Shown: positions 57,690 to 64,000 of the stretch, piece by piece
How the letters are laid out: the number at the start of each line of letters is the position of its first letter
How positions within the stretch are numbered: position 1 is the first letter of the stretch
NCBI GenBank assembly: GCA_027924645.1
Contig: BSBN01000233.1
Span: forward strand, 9,566,501 to 9,630,500
Length of the DNA: 64,000 nt
Source: Cunninghamia lanceolata
Lineage: Eukaryota > Streptophyta > Pinopsida > Cupressales > Cupressaceae
Direction: 5' to 3'
Translations under genes and position numbers: made by a program
The notes under the pieces: model-generated
Told to the model about the DNA's origin: nothing
The model's input: the letters and a program-made list of their open reading frames with translations, nothing else
Database searches by the model: none

Positions 57690-59286
57690 CACGCTTACAC
57701 TGGGGGGGGATTGTTCCAAGGTGTGCCCCTTGGTCTCCTTGTTCAATGCTACGCTGCAGTGGTTTGCGACAAGGGCTTAACCATCTCCCATGCTTGTTAA
57801 GTCAAGTGGTTGTATCAGGCATTAAAAGGTCAATCTTTTGGTGCAATGGCAGCTAACACTCCAATTGTTACCATAATAGGTGCTAGCATGGATCTTACTA
57901 ATCAAAAAATTGATTCATCTCCAAATGTCAATGTTCAAACACTACCTCCATGGTTGTCTGCTTAAACACCAAAAAGAAAGAAGCAGGCTATTTCATCAGA
58001 TGACATTGATATTAGGAAGTTGATTCCTTCTAAGCCGAAAGCTCAAAAGAAAAAGCCTAAGACTTTTTCTAGGCTTATTGATGACAAAGGAATTAGATAT
58101 GTGGAGATTACAAGACCTCCTCCTGATACCACCACAGACACTTTTGATGTAAATGATTACATTATTTCTAGAGTTGAATTGCATAACATAACTCATGAAG
58201 GCCTTAAATCAGATTTTCAAGCAACAACAAGCTCCTTGCTTGTGAAATTTGATGAGGAAAAGAAAGAAAAAGAACACTATAAAGCTAAGGTTGAGAAGCT
58301 CGTTGTCATTCTTCAAAAGATAGTCAAGTCATCAGAAATTGTGGAACAAATGGCAATCACCGTTGAAGATCGTTTTATTCAAAAGGTGGAGAAGGTTCAA
58401 ACAAGAGGAAGAGTTGTTGGTGAGATTGTGGACCAATTGTTGGCATAGGGCAGAGTTCTTCTGAAGACCACAGTAGAGAGAAAAGAAAAAATGGAAAAGG
58501 CAAAAGCTAAGCTAGATAATATTCTTGATTCATTATCTTAGGAACTTCAATACCAAGAAGACACTTTAGTGGAATGGGTGGAGATGAAGAAAATGAAGAT
58601 AAAGAATTTGATTGTGATTGGTGTCATGTCAAATCTAGAATCTTATCTCAAGACCAAAGAATCCTTGACTCATCTCATCAATGTGTTAAGAGGCTTGCTT
58701 GATTATTTGCCACAAGTATGAGAAAATAGTGAAGATAGTGATGTCTCACTTTTGCATAGACTGGTGGAGCTACCATGTACTCTAACAGATGAAAATCAAA
58801 AATTCCTTTCTGTGGATGAAATGATTGATGCTTTTGAGAAAATGGTTCAAAAGAATTTTGAAGGTGAGATGTTTTCAGTTGCTTCAATGGATAATCTTTA
58901 TGATTATCATTCAACCTTTGAGAATTTGAAAGATAACCTTGGAAAGCATGAGAAAGTGATAAAGGCAGTCAAAGATGCAATTGTCAAGGCACATATTCTT
59001 TTAGACAATACAGCTAAACTAGATGTTTGTGAAATGGAAGCAGTAAAGACTATCTACCAGAATTTCCTAAAGAAGAATGATGGTGGCAGCTAAAAGTCTT
59101 CTACCTGCCTTAGTTTATTTTTAGTTTTGTATATGTAATTTGTATTTAGTCTTGGACATGTCCATATGCATTTTTATAAAATTTAATTACATGTGGAACA
59201 TAGGAAGTCCCAAGTCAATTAGCACTCCTATTTTTTAATAAGTCAAAGTAGTTAGATTTTTCCTATTTTTGCTCCAGGCTCCTCCC

Positions 59287-59294
59287 TATAAATA
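59287..59294 (+). promoter_or_regulatory. TATA box of element F 3' LTR
   Basis: TATAAATA, partner of 45773-45780. Confidence 0.6.
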
Positions 59295-60046
59295 AAGAGG
59301 GCCTCTTTTGTAATCTTTATCTTCAATCTATTGTAATGAAACTCTAGTGAATTGAAAATAAAATTAAGACTTTGTGCTTTTTGTGAGACTCAATTATCAA
59401 ATATTTATCATTACAAGAAAGCAATTTCAATTCCAATCTTTGTCTTGGGATTATTTGTGTTATGATAGCATTGTTCCTACATCTTACTATCATAATGTTC
59501 TTTGGTAATTGTTGAAGTGTGAAGATTGTTTCAAGTGATTAAAGAGCATTCCTAATTTGATTGTGATAGACTTTGTGTTATCAAACCATTTGTGAGGATT
59601 GTGTTTATGTTTGTGAGAGTAAAATAGCTTGAAAACTTTGTGCTGTAAGTTGTTATATTCAATCCACTTTTTTCATCTTGGAGAAGAGTGAAGACTTTGG
59701 GCTGCATTCAACTTCAAATAGTTCTATTTGCAATTAGTAAGTGAGGCAACTTAAGACTTTGTGTTTCTCTAGTTTTATGATAGTTTATAGTTTCTTTAAT
59801 ATCAGTTTCATTGAAATTGTCATCTTGAAGTAGAAGCTCTACTATGAGAAAAGAGAATAGGATGAAATGGAACCACCACAAATATAGTGTTTCATGTACA
59901 TAAATTTCATAAGTTATTTTTTTTAAGAGTTAAGCAGCTAGAGGGAACCTCCCCTTGCTAAGAGGAGAGACTTTGTCTCATAATAGCTGTGGCTGATATA
60001 ACCATTTTATCGTTAGTGAGTTAACAACCAAAATATTCACCCAACA

Positions 60047-62389
60047 TGAAGTAAACCCCAAGGAAAGTGGAATGGGAGAGGTTGGTAAGATAGAAGAAAT
60101 GGCAATAGGTGTGGTGATGGAAGGAGAAGGGAAGGAGAAGGAGGATGAAATAATCATGGAAATAGGTGTTAAGGAAAAGGAGGTAGAGAGTGAAACAAAG
60201 GATATGGAAGGTGAAGACATGGTAGAAATGGAAGGAAGTGAAGAAATAATAATGGAGGAAGTGGGAATACTTGGAGTACTCAAGTGTACCATTAATGAAC
60301 ATGAGGTGGTAGAGATAGTAACCACTGGTGAAGAGGAGGCAAAAGTATCTTCTTGGATAATTATAATAGTGGTAGCAGGTGCAGCAGTTGAAACAATAGA
60401 AGAAAGTGTGGCAGTATTTACAATTGGAGCAACAGGGGATGAAGAAGTCACTGGTAAGTTTGTATTATCAAGTGTTGCAGTAGCAGAGTTGTCTATGGTT
60501 ATGCCAGTAGTTTTCACCTTAGTCTTCTTTGTTTTTGAACCTTCCCCTACTCCACTAGGCATGTCACTCTTCTTAGATGCCCTTATTCTTGTTGTAGGAG
60601 GCATGTCTTTCTTTTGTGCATTTAGGGTAGTCTTCTTTACCTTTTTCCCTTTACCTTTCTCTGCCAAAGGAATATGTTCCTCGCTATCTAGTTTCTTGGT
60701 AGGCTCTTGAGCTGGATCTACTTCATCTGGCACTTCTATTGGTGCATCTTCCTCATCTCTGAATTCCTTCTCATCTTCAAGTGTTGTGTACGTAAGTTGT
60801 ACCCCTTGTCTCTCCAGTATAGCAACTTGACTTCTTACCAATGACTTGCTCAATCTTATTGGTTCCTTCATCACTTTATCTAAGGAGCTTTCTTCTGAAT
60901 TGACCCAATTTGGCAATGGGATTGGTTGGTGATACTGGGCCTCCCAAGATCCTTTTTGCATTACATTATCATCATCAACAAGATGATCAGGGACATCTAT
61001 GATATGGAACTTCCTTATAAACCCTAAGGACAACCTTGAGTGGGCCCTCTTCAATACCTCATAATCATCTATATAGTTGGCCCAAAAATCTTCTAGGTGC
61101 ATTTTATGGAATAACTTCTTGCTTACATACCTTTCCATTACTCTTTGTGGAACAAAATGGTTTCTCTTTGTATGAAAATTGAGGTTAAGCAACTGAAGTT
61201 CTGTATCTGAATGTTCTACTGCCCCTAGGGAGACACAGGCATAGTTCCCTTTACCTAATAGGATAGGAAATTTTACATTTGTTCTATGAAGATTTTTCAA
61301 TTTCTCTATACAGGTAATCAATTGCCTTGATAGTTCCAAAAGAACTACTTTGTCTATGGGATAATAGGGCAGTCTATATGGCATTCTAGTGAAGCCTTGA
61401 ATCCTCAAATAAGTGAATTTTTAGAACTGTATATACCATCTCCCATACTTTATGACCTCATTCATAGCCTTAGTGGATATTCTAAGGGCTGTAGTTCCTT
61501 GCAATAATATAGTAATATACATGGTAAAGGCATCATTCACCCTTTTGTAATGGATGAGAGATTGAGATAGTATCAGCTGGGTGTAGCATTCATAAACTTT
61601 AATTTATTATTCATTATTTCCAACTTCTCCTACTTTTGACAATCCAGCATATTCATTTCTTATTGCCAATGAGTATACCACATAAGAAGTCCATTTGAAT
61701 ACTTGTTTATCTCTAAAATTATTGAATGCCTCATGTATGTTGTCACTTAATATTTGAGCCCAATGGAATTTGGTTCCTTTGGTGATTATCTCTTCAATCA
61801 TTAGGAACATCCACCCTTCAAAAGTTGATGCAGTAGACAGTCCATATATCCTATTGAGTAAGGTCACCAAATCTCCTATTTCATCATGGAAGTCACTTCT
61901 GTAAAAGGTTTGAGGGAGTTTGATAATAGTAGATCTTTTGATTTTCATCCACTATTCATTGATATGCTTCTTGCATGTATCCATATCCTTCTTATATGTT
62001 GCCTTTGCACCTGTTTTATCTGGCATGGTCATTACTAGGTAACATGGGATTCCAAAGATCTCTGCTAAAGATGGTGGACTTATGTCTGCTAGTACATCTC
62101 CATTGGGAGTTTGTATGGTCCTAGTCATTAGGTCATATCTGTGAGCACAAGAAACTATTAATTCTACACATTGAGCTAAAGTAGGGAAGACAACAGCCTC
62201 TACAATCCCACTGTCTTTTACTTTCTTAGCCCTTGGAGTTGCATTAGGTCTAAATATTTGAGTTTTGAAGTCACCTAAGTCGATATGACCTAGATCAGTG
62301 TCTCCTATGTTTTTCCATCCAGAGGTGATCTTGGTTTCAGGAGGAATGCCCTTGAATTTGTACTTCATGGCTTTGGCTCTTGCAATCAT
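60047..62389 (-). pseudogene. Element G U3-type ORF, N-terminal half
   Basis: A single minus-strand frame of about 780 codons with about four stops (one is NE*WMK, TAG at 61949-61951). It aligns with F's U3 ORF: GDTDLGHIDLGDFKTQ with F's RDTEIGHVDMGEFLER; CAHRYDLMTRTI with ASHFNKDTRTI; LAEIFGIP with LDKIFMCP; YRLPYYPIDKVVLLELSRQL with YMLPTYPSDKVILMELC; KRNHFVPQRVMERYVSKKLF with KRNHFDFRRVQDKIKRRSV. Then a charged part and a Ser/Thr/Ile-rich part that is cut by element F at 60047. The plus-strand ORF at 60072-60710 is its antisense shadow. Better preserved than either F copy. Function unknown. Confidence 0.7.
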
Positions 62390-64000
62390 TTAACCTACAT
62401 GATTGGACCTCATAAGTCTTGAAGCTTTTGAATGGTCTTCCTAATTCCTAAGTTTTAAATGCATGATTACCTAGTTAACCACCATACCACTAAGTCATGT
62501 TATACTTTATGAGACTAGAATTCATTCAATTAAGCCATAAATGCCCATCTATGAAATACACAAGTTTGACAGTTCACTAACTACTACATCTATTACATGA
62601 TAAAATGATAAAAACACAACAATTCATATGAATCCATGCAATAAATGCTCAAATGCTCCACAATTTGAATCAAAAGATGCAAAACAACATAAGTCTATCA
62701 ATGCAGTATTCATTTCAATCAGATAGACATCTTATCCTTGAAATTTTAATTAGAAACAACCATTTTGCTTGATTTGCACTGATTTGGAGATCATCCGACC
62801 TCTTAGGAACAAAGTGCTAGATTGGAGGTCAACCGACCTTGCATGGGATTTGAGGTCATCCGACCTAAAGCCACATTTTTGCTTGGTCACTTGGTCATTA
62901 TAATGTTTGGCATGAATTTTAGGGGTATTTGACCTTGCGCGGGATTTAGGTGTGACTGACTTGAATGAGTCTCGGAGGTCGGTCGGTTCAATTTTTGGCG
63001 CAAGTCGGAGAAGATGATTTTTAGTGCCAAATTGTTTGTCATGTTTAGTGTGGGTTTTAAGGTTGATTGAGTTAGCACATTTTTTGGAAGTGTCTGACCT
63101 AAGTTGGTTGGGGTGAATTTTAGCGCATGGTCAGAGAAGACAATTTTAGCGGTAGACCTTCTATCGCATTTTGTGTAGACTTCAAAGCTCACTGACTCAA
63201 CGAGCTTTTGGGAGATGTCTGACCTAAGTCAGAGAAGATGAAATTTAGTGCCAAGTTATAGAGACCAATTTATGGCTAAGAATCTAATGATGGTTTTAGC
63301 ATGATTTCATGGTCAGTGCTTTTGTTTGAACACAAATGGGAGTTTTTGAATAAAGTTGCATTTTGACAGTCAACTCAGTTTTTAACTAGGGTTTTCTAAA
63401 TATACTTTCACAAATCATGCATTATTAAATATGTCTACAAATCCATTCTTAAAGAAATTGAAATTCAATTTGGCACAGAAAACCCCCATTTTATCAATTG
63501 CAAACCCTAGCTTATAAGTAAAAGCCTAGGCTAGGAAATGGAGTACTCACCTAATTAGTAGAGTTGAAATGTGATGGAATTGCATAGGTGATAATACTTT
63601 TGGTTGAATCCACAGGATGCTTGCAGAAAATTAGTTTCAAATCCATTCAAAGAGCTCTCTAGTTGATTTTGAAATGCAAAAATGAGCTAAAAATGGGGCA
63701 AAAATAGATTTTATCCTTCCCCACTAATCACCATAAATGCAGGGAGTACAGTGTGATGTCTTGGTGTACTATAGAATTAAGTTGGAGTTTGCATGAGAAA
63801 ATGAGATGATTGACTTTGCACAACTTTTGAAGGTTACTGACTTAGTCAGACACAATCGATTTCAGCATCAAGTCAGACATCGGTTCTTTTAGCGCTTTGC
63901 ATTGGTTTCGAATTTGTCAGACTAAGCATGGATTTTTTCATGATCTAACTTAGTCAGATGGTTGGTTTTGTAGCACAAAGTTGGATGGTTAAAATTTTTT
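62390..64000 (-). repeat. Upstream part of element G (probable U3) with AGGTC...GACCT palindromes
   Basis: No ORF of note. From about 62786 to 63970 short repeated motifs occur: AGATC-ATCC-GACCT near 62788, AGGTC-AACC-GACCT at 62826-62839, AGGTC-ATCC-GACCT at 62853-62866, then variants GTC(T/A)GACCTAAGT and AGTCAGA alternating with TTTTAGCGC or TTTAGTGCCAA about every 50-60 bases. By analogy with element F, where the palindrome array precedes the ORF in U3, this is probably G's U3. The LTR start is outside the window. Confidence 0.5.

Larger units (their letters stand above)
57508..57858 (+). mobile_element. Element I: miniature LTR retrotransposon (TRIM/SMART type), 351 bp
   Basis: Two 147-base terminal direct repeats (57508-57654 and 57712-57858), each starting TGTT and ending CTAACA, around only 57 bases. 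The middle holds an initiator-Met primer site (57657-57668) and a G-rich polypurine tract (57700-57710). Flanked by perfect CTCCA duplications (57503-57507 and 57859-57863). Absent from the left LTR of F. It has no coding capacity and is about as small as an LTR element can be. Confidence 0.95.
54400..59093 (+). pseudogene. U3-encoded ORF of element F, 3' LTR copy
   Basis: Same ORF as 42135-45579, starting at ATG 54400 and interrupted by H and I. Intact stretches: 54523-54846 (EIGHVDM region to SAKKHIN), 56146-56571 (VGYYLGYPYMLPRYPSDKVI), 56745-57077 (basic linker), 57289-57507 (Ser/Thr-rich), 58020-58448 (KPKAQKKKPKTFSRLIDD, then EEKKEKEHYKAKVEKLVVIL) and 58752-59093 (C-terminus). Several sites that are stops in the left copy are open here (VQTRGRVVGEIVDQLLA), so the two copies together show the family better than either alone. 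In a genomic RNA this copy would lie at the 3' end after pol. Confidence 0.72.
40472..60046 (+). mobile_element. Element F: gypsy element with giant, ORF-bearing LTRs
   Basis: Direct repeats 40472-46532 (6,061 bases) and 52767-60046 (7,280 bases, of which about 1,260 are two later insertions with their duplications, leaving about 6,020) flank a 6.2-kb internal part with primer site and decayed gag-pol. Termini are TGT(C/T) to GAACA/CAACA. Each LTR contains a palindrome array and a roughly 1,100-codon ORF in U3. F is inserted in a G ORF on the other strand. I found no matching target duplication (ATACT on the left, TGAAG on the right). Confidence 0.88.
52767..60046 (+). repeat. Element F 3' LTR, with two later insertions
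   Basis: Starts TGTTCA, ends CCAACA. Aligns with 40472-46532 apart from the solo LTR H (54847-55745) and the miniature element I (57508-57858). TATAAATA at 59287-59294. Confidence 0.88.

Noticed and set aside
57657..57700. Possible tRNA gene
   Set aside because: Only a primer site and a B-box-like stretch; no cloverleaf or A box, and the context is a miniature LTR element.
60072..60710. 212-codon plus-strand ORF rich in Glu, Val and Ile
   Set aside because: Antisense shadow of the Ser/Thr/Ile-rich part of the G ORF, which has homology support on the minus strand.

Overview
The window is plant nuclear DNA made almost entirely of nested LTR retrotransposons. I could support no host gene, tRNA, rRNA or CRISPR array. 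Long nested Ty3/gypsy and Ty1/copia elements, plant-type primer sites, chromovirus and Tat-like lineages, and stop codons that look like CAG to TAG decay (as expected for CHG methylation) point to a large methylated plant genome. A gymnosperm is my best guess, but no sequence here proves it.

Layout (letters are mine). A, 1-6805 (+): a non-autonomous element with about 2-kb LTRs and a gag-like ORF but no pol (TR-GAG type); it sits in the 3' LTR of B. B, 6806-19737 (-): a chromovirus with chromodomain, split in gag by C. C, 10618-17876 (+): a complete but decayed Ty1/copia element with 1.36-kb LTRs. D, 19797-37984 (-): a Tat-like gypsy element with about 2.55-kb LTRs, an extra RNase H placed before the RT, and LTRs full of perfect hairpins. 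E, 29148-35483 (+): a chromovirus inside D's 5' LTR, with gag-pol in one frame broken only by four TAG codons and no 5' LTR. F, 40472-60046 (+): a gypsy element with giant LTRs of about 6.05 kb, each carrying a long ORF in U3. G, right of 60047 and left of 40471 (-): a relative of F's U3 ORF on the other strand, split by the insertion of F. F's right LTR also carries H, an 899-bp solo LTR (54847-55745), and I, a 351-bp miniature LTR retrotransposon (57508-57858).

A, D and F are related: they share a gag fold and a TGGCGACTC-type primer site. D and F also share the order protease, extra (archaeal-like) RNase H, RT, degenerate RNase H, integrase. A probably used proteins from a D-like element. 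The miniature element I shares terminal bases and the initiator-Met primer site with copia C.

The most unusual features are (1) the U3-encoded protein family in F and G, with coding capacity of about 1,100 codons lying upstream of the LTR TATA box and downstream of the pol end; (2) the RNase H placed upstream of RT together with loss of acidic residues in the ordinary RNase H; and (3) arrays of short palindromes in the LTRs of D, F and G, different in sequence but alike in form. Every coding region here carries at least one stop or frameshift. Coordinates of LTR ends rest on TG/CA termini, repeat alignment by eye and target duplications.
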